From the NCBI GenBank assembly GCA_947463665.1, contig CANHUD010000152.1, positions 1 to 6,001 on the forward strand: a stretch of DNA of 6,001 bases, in the 5' to 3' direction. The notes beneath the pieces are model-generated. The model had not been told where the DNA came from and searched no databases. It saw only the letters and a list, made by a program, of their open reading frames with translations. This document shows positions 1 to 6,001 of the stretch, piece after piece. The stretch's first letter is position 1. Each line of letters starts with the position of its first letter. This stretch comes from Sphingobacteriales bacterium. GTDB taxonomy: Bacteria > Bacteroidota > Bacteroidia > Chitinophagales > Chitinophagaceae. A program made the position numbers and the translations under genes.

Positions 1-504
1 ACTCTTAATGGTCTTCAGTTCAAGATCCTTCACCAGCGACTGAAGTTTGAGGGTATCCAGCTGCTGGCTCCTTGATTTATTGATATAGTGAAAAACAAAA
101 TAAATCATGTTCCAGATGAACAGGTACACAAAGGCATAGAAGGTGTGACTCAGAATGATAAAGTTGTTTCCAATATTGAGTTCCTCCGGAAGCCGGATCT
201 GCAGCCAGCCGGTTACTTCTGTATCCAGAACACCGATCACAAACGAAAAAACCACATTCAACAGCAGTAACCCGCCAATCTGCCATTCAAGGGTTCTCGT
301 TAATAACTGTAGCTGACGTATTACAAAACGCATCAGATGCGTAATGCCAAGGCCTAATATGACAAACACCAACAGCCGAAGCAAAAAGACCTTATTCAGC
401 CGATCGTATGTTGTAGCAAAAAAAATATTGATCAGCACATACAATCCCCATCCAATGGCCTGAAAAAGCCAGTAACGGGAGAACCAGTTCAGAATCTTAG
501 GCAT
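1..504 (-). CDS. LytS/YehU-type sensor histidine kinase, N-terminal membrane part (partial)
   Basis: Reading the minus strand from the ATG at 504 gives 168 codons without a stop, running off the left edge. The protein begins MPKILNWFSRYWLFQAIGWG. It has about four hydrophobic segments (roughly residues 12-30, 39-58, 75-93 and 115-139), then a charged helical stretch (141-168) ending ELKTIKS. In the LytS/YehU family (His_kinase, PF06580) a segment like this leads straight into a phospho-acceptor box of the type QLNPHFLFN, which would lie just outside the window. By family knowledge it would be an inner-membrane sensor kinase that phosphorylates a LytTR-type response regulator, often encoded next door; here that gene would lie to the left and cannot be seen. 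The signal sensed is unknown. It is transcribed divergently from the lamin-tail gene. The membrane topology and KTIKS ending are seen; the kinase call is inferred because the catalytic domain is missing. Confidence 0.8.
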   Translation of the reverse strand, partial: MPKILNWFSRYWLFQAIGWGLYVLINIFFATTYDRLNKVFLLRLLVFVILGLGITHLMRFVIRQLQLLTRTLEWQIGGLLLLNVVFSFVIGVLDTEVTGWLQIRLPEELNIGNNFIILSHTFYAFVYLFIWNMIYFVFHYINKSRSQQLDTLKLQSLVKDLELKTIKS

Positions 505-513
505 ATTGAAAAA

Positions 514-521
514 CAAAAGTA
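514..521 (-). promoter_or_regulatory. Candidate -7 element (TACTTTTG) of the histidine kinase gene
   Basis: On the minus strand the sequence TACTTTTG fits the Bacteroidota -7 consensus TAnnTTTG exactly and ends 9 nt before the kinase ATG. No good -33 TTTG lies 17-23 nt upstream, so this is a half-supported promoter. If used, the leader would be only a few nucleotides long. Confidence 0.3.
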
Positions 522-595
522 CTACTCTCTCTGCCCGCTTCATCTACTGAAAGTATCAGTGGTGAAATAAAAGGGCAAAGGGAAGAAAAGTTATC

Positions 596-635
596 CACCT
601 TTGAATTGTTACGGTTGCGTTTCCCATAAATATTG
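596..635 (+). promoter_or_regulatory. Weak promoter candidates upstream of the lamin-tail gene
   Basis: No perfect TAnnTTTG occurs upstream of the gene that starts at 684. Two imperfect options are visible. CACCTTTG (596-603) has one mismatch to the -7 motif. Alternatively, TTTG at 600-603 could act as a -33 element, with AAATATTG (628-635, two mismatches) as the -7 element 24 nt later. The second option would start transcription near 640 and leave about 40 nt of leader before the ATG. Confidence 0.2.
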
Positions 636-683
636 CCCAATTTAAGGCTGCCGATATCTGTTAAACCCTACATCCGTTTCGTT

Positions 684-2207
684 ATGAAAACCTTACCAAC
701 CGTATGCGCTGGCCTGCTCATGCTGCTCATGAACACACAGCCATTGTTGCTGCAGGCACAACCAACCGGCCGGGTTGTTATCAATGAATTCCTTCCCTGG
801 CCCGGCAATGGCTGCGGCGTTACAACAGAATTCATAGAATTGGTTAACCTGGGTCCCGGAATCGTTGACCTGAGCTGTTATGTGGTTACCGACGGTGATT
901 ATGCCATCACCATCCCTTCCGGCACTTTTTTAAGCCCCGGACAATATTACGTACTGGCCGGCCAGTCCTTCATTCCTGCCCCCTGCGCAAATTTGCAGCA
1001 ACCCGTGTATGCCGACCTCAACTGGAACACCTGCAACTGTACCAGTGGCCAGATTCCCACAACCGGAGATGGACTGATGACGGATGGTGGTTCAGCCAAT
1101 GAACAGTTGGTCCTGCTAAACCCATCCGGACAAGTAATAGACGCGGTTGTAAGAGGCCTTCCCCAGGAACCCTCCGCTACCATCAGCACCCTGAACACAT
1201 CCACATGTCCCGGATTCACGTTTGACCTGGATCTGATGCCCATTCAGTATGAAACCATCGGAGAATCCACCGGCAGGGCAAATTCCATGGCACGTAAACT
1301 GGATGGCGACTGTGGCTGGGTGAAAGACACTCAGCAATCCGGAGGTGCTACCAACAATACTTCCGGCGACTACTCCCCGATCTCTTTTTCCATGTTTATT
1401 ACCCAGGAAGAGAATTGCACAGAAGGAACCGCCCGCTTTATCTTAGAGCAGCAACCGGCGTCCAACTGGTACCCTCTTCAATATCTCCTTGCATATGACG
1501 TGAATGGGGATGGCATATTCGATTCCGGAGATTCATTTATCAGCGGAACAGACAGCACCCCTCCCGATCTGATACTTCCTAATCTGCCTGCCGGTTTTTA
1601 TTCCATACTCATCGGACCCAGACAGGAATGCAGTTATCAGTCGCTCGTATTTTTCATCGGCCCTTGCGGTGCCCTGGGTTTCAGCCTGACCGGATTTCAG
1701 GTTGATGCCCTCGGAGAAGGGGTACGCATTCGGACATCGATTACAGGTGCCAGCCAGCTCAAAAACATTCAGATCGAAGGAAGCAACGACGGAAAAGAAT
1801 TTATTCCCATAGAAAAGCTGCCTTTCCTTCAACAACCGGGCAGTCAAATATTGGAACATGCTCTTCCATATGCAGCATTCCGGTATTACCGACTGGCACT
1901 CACAGATAACCAGCTAAGAACCATCTACTCACCGCTACAGGCCGTCCGCTCCGGAAAATCATCGAGCCCTTTCAGGCTACTTAGTAATCCTGTCCGGGAA
2001 GACATTCTCCTTCAATACGACGGAACGCTGCCTAACCGGCTGCAGATAGAAATCATGGATTATACAGGCAGCCGAAAAGGTATTTTTACAGTGTCAGCTG
2101 AGCGACAGATCCGAATTCCAACAACTCAGCTTCCAAAAGGCATGTACCTGTTACGCGTACAGACCACTCAGGGTCAGGTTCAAACCTTCCGTGTAGTAAA
2201 AAACTAA
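684..2207 (+). CDS. Secreted lamin-tail-domain protein with type IX secretion sorting domain
   Basis: This is a 507-residue protein predicted to be exported. I chose the ATG at 684 over an in-frame TTG at 633 because it places a clean signal peptide at the N-terminus (MKTLPTVCAGLLMLLMNTQP, then LLLQA; likely signal peptidase I cleavage after A25, no lipobox). Residues about 29-220 match a lamin tail domain (LTD, PF00932): VVINEFLPW, EFIELVNLG, the LSPGQYYVLAG strand, EQLVLLNPSGQVIDAVV, and a closing SMARKLDGDCGW. A middle region (about 233-330) holds a calcium-loop-like DVNGDGIFDSGD at 272-283. Residues about 333-422 form a beta-rich module with SNDGKEF and FRYYRLALTD, as in Bacteroidota surface proteins. 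The C-terminus (about 428-507; LSNPV, PKGMYLLRVQT, final VVKN) is a T9SS type A sorting domain. The mature part has ten cysteines. The specific role is unknown: LTDs occur in secreted nucleases and adhesins, but no catalytic motif is visible here. Confidence 0.9.
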   Translation: MKTLPTVCAGLLMLLMNTQPLLLQAQPTGRVVINEFLPWPGNGCGVTTEFIELVNLGPGIVDLSCYVVTDGDYAITIPSGTFLSPGQYYVLAGQSFIPAPCANLQQPVYADLNWNTCNCTSGQIPTTGDGLMTDGGSANEQLVLLNPSGQVIDAVVRGLPQEPSATISTLNTSTCPGFTFDLDLMPIQYETIGESTGRANSMARKLDGDCGWVKDTQQSGGATNNTSGDYSPISFSMFITQEENCTEGTARFILEQQPASNWYPLQYLLAYDVNGDGIFDSGDSFISGTDSTPPDLILPNLPAGFYSILIGPRQECSYQSLVFFIGPCGALGFSLTGFQVDALGEGVRIRTSITGASQLKNIQIEGSNDGKEFIPIEKLPFLQQPGSQILEHALPYAAFRYYRLALTDNQLRTIYSPLQAVRSGKSSSPFRLLSNPVREDILLQYDGTLPNRLQIEIMDYTGSRKGIFTVSAERQIRIPTTQLPKGMYLLRVQTTQGQVQTFRVVKN

Positions 2208-2245
2208 TTCTGCAACTTAACGCACAAATATTTGTTATGTTTTTC

Positions 2246-2278
2246 CAGTCCTGACCACCTGATTCGGTTTCAGGACTG
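2246..2278 (+). terminator. 9-bp-stem hairpin between the lamin-tail gene and dxs; possible terminator
   Basis: CAGTCCTGA (2246-2254) and TCAGGACTG (2270-2278) are perfect inverted repeats around a 15-nt loop, beginning 38 nt after the lamin-tail stop codon. An alternative smaller hairpin pairs CCTGA (2258-2262) with the same right arm. The bases after the stem (TAAATTTGTCC) are T-rich but not a clean T run, so an intrinsic terminator for the upstream gene is plausible but not proven. Because the right arm abuts the dxs -7 motif, an operator is the main alternative. Confidence 0.35.
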
Positions 2279-2286
2279 TAAATTTG
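2279..2286 (+). promoter_or_regulatory. Candidate -7 element (TAAATTTG) of the dxs promoter
   Basis: TAAATTTG is a perfect match to the Bacteroidota -7 motif TAnnTTTG and ends 22 nt before the dxs ATG, giving a plausible leader of about 18 nt. The expected -33 TTTG is not evident at 17-23 nt upstream; that position is occupied by the loop and stem of the preceding hairpin. Confidence 0.45.
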
Positions 2287-2308
2287 TCCATTCGCTAAAA
2301 TAGTTTTC

Positions 2309-4240
2309 ATGGAATTTCAACAGGGACCCCTGCTCCGTAACATACAATCCCCCGATGACCTCAAGAAACTCACCAAAGAACAGCTGCCGCAGATCTGCGA
2401 TGAACTCAGACAGTACATCATAGATGTGGTCAGCGTTCAGGGCGGACATTTTGGTGCCAGTCTTGGCGTTGTGGAACTCTCTGTTGCCCTGCATTACATA
2501 TTCAATACTCCGTATGACCAGCTGGTATGGGATGTAGGACATCAGGCATACGGGCATAAAATCCTGACCGGAAGAAAAGATGCCTTCCCTACCAACCGTA
2601 AATACAATGGTTTAAGCGGATTTCCCAAAAGAAGTGAAAGCGAATACGATACCTTCGGAGTAGGTCATTCGTCCACCTCCATCTCCGCAGCCCTGGGTAT
2701 GGCCCTCGCTTCCAAACAAAAAGGAGAGAAAGACCGCCAGTGCGTAGCCATCATCGGCGATGGAGCCATGACGGCAGGGATGGCATTCGAAGCGATGAAC
2801 CACGCTGGTGTCTCAGATACCAATACCCTGATCATCCTGAACGATAACTGTATGAGCATCGACCCGAATGTGGGAGCGCTCAAAGAATACCTTACCGACA
2901 TCTCCACTTCCCAGACCTATAACAAAATCAAGGACGATATCTGGAATGCCCTGGGTAAACTCCCGATTGGCAAAGACTTTACACGGGAAATGGCTTCCAA
3001 ACTCGAACATTCCGTGAAAGGATTCATCAACAAGAACAGCAACCTGTTCGAGGCGATGAAACTCCGTTATTTCGGGCCAATCGACGGACATAACATCAGC
3101 AAATTGGTGGATACGCTGGAAGATCTCAAGCGAATACCCGGTCCGAAAATCCTGCATATCCTAACCGTAAAGGGTAAAGGATATGAACTCGCAGAAAAAG
3201 ACCAGACCAAATGGCACGCCCCCGGACTGTTTGATAAGGTAACCGGAGAAATTTTCAAGAAAACGTTCGATACCCCGCAACCACCCAAATATCAGGACGT
3301 TTTTGGCCATACCATCATCGAACTGGCAGAGAAAAATCCCCTCATCATGGGCATTACCCCTGCCATGCCTTCCGGTTCCTCTCTCAAATTCATGATGGAG
3401 AAAATGCCACACAGAGCCATTGATGTGGGCATTTGCGAACAACACGCCGTTACCCTCAGCGCCGGTATGGCCACACAGGGAATGCGCGTCTTCTGCAACA
3501 TCTATTCCTCCTTCATGCAGCGCGCCTATGATATGGTGGTGCATGATGTAGCCATTCAGAAACTACCGGTGATCTTCTGTCTTGACAGGGCCGGACTGGT
3601 TGGAGAGGATGGTCCCACCCACCATGGTGCGTATGACATCCCCTTTATGCGCTGTATCCCCAATCTGATTGTGAGTGCCCCTATGAACGAAGCAGAACTA
3701 CGGGATCTTATGTATACGGCTCAGCTGGATACACAGGACATGCCTTTTGTAATCCGCTATCCGCGTGGTGAAGGCGTTATGCCGGAATGGCGCACCCCCA
3801 TGAAAGAAATTCCAGTCGGAAAAGGACGCAAACTTAAAGATGGAGAAACGCTGGCCATTCTTTCCTTCGGACATCCGGGTAATTTTGCCGCTACAGCCAT
3901 ACGCAATCTGAAAACATACGGAATTCAACCCGGACACTACGATATGCGTTTCGTCAAACCACTGGATGAAGCACTGCTGCACGAAGTTTTTGCCCGGTAC
4001 AGCAAGATCATAACCATAGAAGACGGTACAATCGTTGGTGGATTTGGCTCAGCTATTCTGGAGTTCATGGCCAAACATGGCTATTCAGCAGAGATCCGTA
4101 TGCTGGGTATTCCGGACCGACTCGTAGAGCATGGAACATTAAAAGAATTATACCGGGAATGCGGGTATGACGCACTGGCAATTGAAGAGACCGCCAAACA
4201 GATGATGAAAAATCTGGTAACGGTTCAGGAGAGTGCCTGA
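2309..4240 (+). CDS. dxs: 1-deoxy-D-xylulose-5-phosphate synthase
   Basis: Dxs is a cytoplasmic thiamine-diphosphate enzyme that condenses pyruvate and glyceraldehyde 3-phosphate to 1-deoxy-D-xylulose 5-phosphate. This is the entry step of the MEP route to isoprenoids, and it also feeds thiamine and pyridoxal synthesis. The 643 residues are full length for the family. The N-terminal cofactor domain shows GGHFGASLG (45-53), GHQAYGHK (77-84), GHSSTSIS (119-126), GDGAMTAG (150-157) and NDNCMSID (178-185), the GDG...NDN pair that binds Mg-ThDP. YFGPIDGHN (254-262) and KGKGY (288-292) follow. The pyrimidine-binding domain has GICEQHA (374-380, catalytic glutamate E377), DRAGLVGEDGPTHHG (426-440) and RYPRG (483-487). 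A transketolase C-terminal domain fills about 500-630. All expected catalytic motifs are intact. The ATG at 2309 follows a consensus -7 element. The 3' end overlaps convergent scpA by 16 bp. No other MEP gene is in the window. Confidence 0.97.
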   Translation: MEFQQGPLLRNIQSPDDLKKLTKEQLPQICDELRQYIIDVVSVQGGHFGASLGVVELSVALHYIFNTPYDQLVWDVGHQAYGHKILTGRKDAFPTNRKYNGLSGFPKRSESEYDTFGVGHSSTSISAALGMALASKQKGEKDRQCVAIIGDGAMTAGMAFEAMNHAGVSDTNTLIILNDNCMSIDPNVGALKEYLTDISTSQTYNKIKDDIWNALGKLPIGKDFTREMASKLEHSVKGFINKNSNLFEAMKLRYFGPIDGHNISKLVDTLEDLKRIPGPKILHILTVKGKGYELAEKDQTKWHAPGLFDKVTGEIFKKTFDTPQPPKYQDVFGHTIIELAEKNPLIMGITPAMPSGSSLKFMMEKMPHRAIDVGICEQHAVTLSAGMATQGMRVFCNIYSSFMQRAYDMVVHDVAIQKLPVIFCLDRAGLVGEDGPTHHGAYDIPFMRCIPNLIVSAPMNEAELRDLMYTAQLDTQDMPFVIRYPRGEGVMPEWRTPMKEIPVGKGRKLKDGETLAILSFGHPGNFAATAIRNLKTYGIQPGHYDMRFVKPLDEALLHEVFARYSKIITIEDGTIVGGFGSAILEFMAKHGYSAEIRMLGIPDRLVEHGTLKELYRECGYDALAIEETAKQMMKNLVTVQESA

Positions 4241-5034
4241 TCCTCATTATCGGCTGCAGGAGGTTCAGTGTTTTCCGGCTCTACCTCCTGAGCCGGATTG
4301 TATTCAATGATGAAATTATTGGTTCCTTCTCCGGTGAATACGGTAAGATAACGCTGTTGCGCCAGTTCCAGGATGGTCAGGAATAAGAAGATGGCGTGGA
4401 TGCGATCTTCACATACATCAAATATTTTCTCAAAGGCCATGGCCCGATCCTTTCTGATCGTATCCATCATGTAAGAACGGCTGTCTTCCATGGAATGATT
4501 GTACCGATAAACAACATGCTGTGGTTTGTTGTTCCGCGCATGCATCCGGGTCATCACTTTTTCGAAGACCTTCATCAGCTTGTAAAGCGTGATGGTCTGA
4601 ATCTCCGTTCCTTCAGACGCCTCTTCCCCGATCTGACTAAGTTCTTTCTGAAGATTTCCCCGCTTCACCATCAGCATCCTGCTGGCTTCCAGTTCGGCCA
4701 TCTGAACAGCAGCCTCTTTAAACCGCTTGTATTCCAGTATCTTATCCACCAGCTCCTGGCGGGGATCGATCTCATTTCCCTGCTCATCCAGTTCTTTTCT
4801 GGGCAAGAGCATCTTTGCCTTGATCCGCATCAGCGTAGAAACGAACAGAATAAATTCACTGCTCAGCTCAATGTTCAGTTCCTCCGACGTATGGATGAAG
4901 GTCATGAAATCAGCAATGAGCTTCGTTATTGGAATATTGTATATATCGAGCTCATCCCGTTCAATAAAGAATAGCAAGAGGTCAAAAGGCCCCTCAAACT
5001 GCGGTAATTTTATCTGGTAAGAAGTGGTATTCAT
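4225..5034 (-). CDS. scpA: Segregation and condensation protein A (ScpA kleisin)
   Basis: ScpA is the kleisin that, with ScpB, bridges the SMC ATPase heads in the bacterial condensin that compacts and segregates the chromosome. The 269-residue protein opens with the family signature: KLPQFEGPFDLLLFFIERDELDIYNIPI at about 9-36. An N-terminal helical bundle ends in RIKAKMLLPR (70-79). A variable central part includes PRQELVDKILEYKRFKEAA (91-109), and a C-terminal winged-helix segment follows (about 200-235, with EDRIHAIFLFLTILELAQQ). The last 25 or so residues are acidic and proline-rich (EVEPENTEPPA), look unstructured, and are probably dispensable; this tail also carries the dxs overlap and a hairpin. 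Length is typical. The start ATG at 5034 sits next to the FEGPFDLLL signature and 29 nt after a -7 motif. The partner scpB and smc are not in the window. mscL lies 78 bp upstream on the same strand, so shared transcription is possible but unproven. Confidence 0.95.
   Translation of the reverse strand: MNTTSYQIKLPQFEGPFDLLLFFIERDELDIYNIPITKLIADFMTFIHTSEELNIELSSEFILFVSTLMRIKAKMLLPRKELDEQGNEIDPRQELVDKILEYKRFKEAAVQMAELEASRMLMVKRGNLQKELSQIGEEASEGTEIQTITLYKLMKVFEKVMTRMHARNNKPQHVVYRYNHSMEDSRSYMMDTIRKDRAMAFEKIFDVCEDRIHAIFLFLTILELAQQRYLTVFTGEGTNNFIIEYNPAQEVEPENTEPPAADNEDQALS
4274..4297 (+). terminator. Candidate dxs terminator hairpin inside the scpA coding region
   Basis: TCCGGCTC (4274-4281) and GAGCCGGA (4290-4297) form a perfect 8-bp, mostly G+C stem with an 8-nt loop, starting 33 nt after the dxs stop codon. 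It is followed by TTGTATT, a weak T-rich tail in the plus direction. Read on the minus strand the stem is followed by AAAA, so it does not suit scpA transcription. It overlaps codons for about residues 246-254 of ScpA, in the poorly conserved acidic tail. Confidence 0.4.
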
Positions 5035-5063
5035 GTTGTAATAGAGCGCAAACGCAACCCCTC

Positions 5064-5071
5064 CAAAAATA
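5064..5071 (-). promoter_or_regulatory. Candidate -7 element (TATTTTTG) of the scpA promoter
   Basis: The minus strand reads TATTTTTG, an exact fit to TAnnTTTG, 29 nt before the scpA ATG and inside the 78-bp mscL-scpA gap. No convincing -33 TTTG is seen. It suggests that scpA can be transcribed on its own even if mscL transcripts read through. Confidence 0.4.
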
Positions 5072-5112
5072 CAGTTTGTTCCCGGATCCTGCCCCCTTAA
5101 ATAGAAATGTCC

Positions 5113-5484
5113 TTATTTTTTCCGTAACTCATCCCGAATCTCCTGTAACAATACTTCTGATGGTGTAGGTGGCGCCGGTGCTTCGGGTTCAGCCGGACGC
5201 CTGTTTCGGAATTTATTAACCGCTTTCACCACCAGGAAAAGAACTAAAGCGATAATAATAAAATCAATGACCGATTGCAGAAGTATGCCAATCCTGATAC
5301 CCCCCAGTTCCCAGGCACTGAATCGATCCGGATTTCCAATTAACTTTCCCAACAATGGCATGATAACAGCTTCTACCAGGGCTGTTACAATTTTATTGAA
5401 AGCAGCTCCAATGACCACACCTATGGCCAGATCCATTACATTCCCCTTAACTGCAAATTCTCTGAACTCTTTAAGTAAGCCCAT
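5113..5484 (-). CDS. mscL: Large-conductance mechanosensitive channel MscL
   Basis: MscL is a homopentameric inner-membrane channel that opens under membrane tension and releases solutes during hypo-osmotic shock. The 123-residue sequence carries the family's N-terminal amphipathic helix and first membrane segment almost unchanged: LLKEFREFAVKGNVMDLAIG at 3-22, then VVIGAAFNKIVTALVEAVIMPLLG (23-46), with the small-residue pore constriction around AIGVVIGAA. A short periplasmic loop (about 47-65) leads to the second membrane segment (about 66-90, IGILLQSVIDFIIIALVLFLVVK). A basic stretch KFRNRR (91-96) and a proline/alanine-rich linker precede the C-terminal cytoplasmic helix SEVLLQEIRDELRKK. 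All parts are present. The loop is shorter than in the E. coli protein (136 residues). The start is fixed by the conserved N-terminus; AAAGAAGA just before the ATG may help ribosome binding. It diverges from the transporter gene. Confidence 0.97.
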   Translation of the reverse strand: MGLLKEFREFAVKGNVMDLAIGVVIGAAFNKIVTALVEAVIMPLLGKLIGNPDRFSAWELGGIRIGILLQSVIDFIIIALVLFLVVKAVNKFRNRRPAEPEAPAPPTPSEVLLQEIRDELRKK

Positions 5485-5497
5485 TCTTCTTTTTTTC

Positions 5498-5505
5498 CGA
5501 ATATA
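5498..5505 (-). promoter_or_regulatory. Weak -7 element candidate (TATATTCG) for mscL
   Basis: On the minus strand TATATTCG differs from TAnnTTTG at one base and ends 13 nt before the mscL ATG. No TTTG lies at the usual -33 distance, so this is a position-based suggestion only. Confidence 0.25.
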
Positions 5506-5514
5506 AAGGAATTC

Positions 5515-5549
5515 TTTGAGAGTAGCCTACCCCCTAAGCTGTACCTTTG
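5515..5549 (+). promoter_or_regulatory. Candidate promoter of the EamA transporter gene (TTTG ... TACCTTTG)
   Basis: TTTG (5515-5518) and a perfect -7 motif TACCTTTG (5542-5549) are separated by 23 nt, the upper end of the 17-23 nt spacing known for Bacteroidota promoters. The -7 motif ends only 6 nt before the ATG at 5556, implying an almost leaderless mRNA if this promoter is used. Confidence 0.45.
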
Positions 5550-5555
5550 CGCCCT

Positions 5556-6001
5556 ATGAAAGTTTCGTCGGGAACATTCTACCACTGGATTCTTTTCGGT
5601 TTACTAGCCCTCATCTGGGGATCCTCGTTCATCCTTATGAAAAAAGGATTAACCCACCTGTCTGCTTTTCAGGTGGCCTCCCTGCGCATTCTTTCCGCAG
5701 GTATCGTACTCCTACCCGCCGGCTGGAACAAGTTTCGTACCATTCTCCGGAAGGATGTCTTCCTGATCTTCTTATCCGGATTGTTGGGTACATTCTTTCC
5801 CGCATATTTGTTCTGTCTGGCAGAAACCCGGCTGGATAGCGGACTGGCCGGTATTCTGAATGCACTGACCCCTCTTTTCACACTCATCATCGGAGCGATT
5901 TTCTTTCAATCAAAACTTTCCTGGCATAAATGGACCGGCGTACTCATTGGGATGACAGGGCTCATCCTGCTGGTATCATCCGGACAGGAAATACATCTTG
6001 G
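5556..6001 (+). CDS. EamA/DMT-superfamily transporter, N-terminal half (3' end outside window)
   Basis: From the ATG at 5556 the frame stays open for 148 codons to the right edge. The protein starts MKVSSGTFYHWILFGLLALI and continues WGSSFILMKKGL (21-32), the hallmark start of EamA-domain members of the drug/metabolite transporter superfamily. Five hydrophobic segments are visible at roughly 11-29, 38-55, 67-86, 94-117 and 125-141. They include SAFQVASLRILSAG (36-49) and GLAGILNALTPLFTLIIGAIFF (97-118), matching the first EamA repeat; the second repeat would follow outside the window. By family it is an inner-membrane exporter or importer of small metabolites, with unknown substrate. A later ATG at residue 28 would delete the WGSSF segment, so 5556 is the better start. 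Another frame open at 5516-5839 lacks any family resemblance. Confidence 0.9.
   Translation, partial: MKVSSGTFYHWILFGLLALIWGSSFILMKKGLTHLSAFQVASLRILSAGIVLLPAGWNKFRTILRKDVFLIFLSGLLGTFFPAYLFCLAETRLDSGLAGILNALTPLFTLIIGAIFFQSKLSWHKWTGVLIGMTGLILLVSSGQEIHL

Noticed and set aside
77..286. 69-codon minus-strand frame within the histidine kinase region
   Set aside because: It is a shifted reading of the kinase gene. The long frame from 504 gives a coherent membrane protein.
633..683. N-terminal extension of the lamin-tail protein from a TTG at 633
   Set aside because: The extension would put 17 polar/basic residues before an intact signal peptide. The ATG at 684 gives a standard signal sequence.
3161..3544. 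127-codon open frame antisense to dxs
   Set aside because: It is entirely within dxs, resembles no known family, and the sense frame is an unmistakable, complete Dxs.
4396..4974. 192-codon open frame on the plus strand opposite scpA
   Set aside because: The opposite frame matches ScpA along its whole length. The antisense product is rich in His/Phe/Leu with no domain pattern, as expected of a shadow frame.
5516..5839. 107-codon frame overlapping the start of the transporter gene
   Set aside because: Its product lacks membrane segments or motifs, while the frame starting at 5556 reads a clear EamA sequence to the window edge.
1..6001. A previously undescribed multi-gene system
   Set aside because: Every long gene belongs to a recognisable family. 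dxs, scpA and mscL are common core genes with intact motifs, and nothing links the neighbours functionally. No repeats, mobile ends or defence-type domains are visible.

Overview
The window looks like an ordinary chromosomal segment of a member of the Bacteroidota, possibly of the Chitinophagales/Sphingobacteriales type (order not certain). Three things point there: a predicted secreted protein ending in a type IX secretion (T9SS) sorting domain, a LytS-like histidine kinase of the kind common in this phylum, and several gene starts preceded by the Bacteroidota -7 promoter motif TAnnTTTG with no obvious Shine-Dalgarno sequence. I see no mobile element, CRISPR array, tRNA or rRNA.

Layout. Bases 1-504 (minus) hold the N-terminal membrane part of a sensor histidine kinase, cut by the window edge just before the expected phospho-acceptor box. 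Bases 505-683 are a divergent intergenic stretch with weak promoter candidates and one short inverted repeat. Bases 684-2207 (plus) encode a predicted secreted lamin-tail-domain protein with a T9SS tail. A 101-bp gap follows, carrying a 9-bp-stem hairpin directly against a consensus -7 element. Bases 2309-4240 (plus) encode Dxs, the first enzyme of the MEP isoprenoid pathway. It converges on, and overlaps by 16 bp, scpA (4225-5034, minus), the kleisin subunit of the SMC-ScpAB chromosome condensation complex. Upstream of scpA on the same strand is mscL (5113-5484, minus), a mechanosensitive channel. Diverging from mscL across 71 bp is an EamA/DMT-type transporter (5556 to the right edge, plus, C-terminal part missing).

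The genes do not form one pathway. They are mostly single-gene units with their own promoter candidates, and only mscL-scpA could be co-transcribed. The mild points of interest are regulatory: a dxs terminator candidate lying inside the scpA reading frame, the palindromic stop-codon overlap, the hairpin abutting the dxs promoter, and a -7 motif only 6 nt from the transporter start codon. I found no credible sign of an undescribed multi-gene system.
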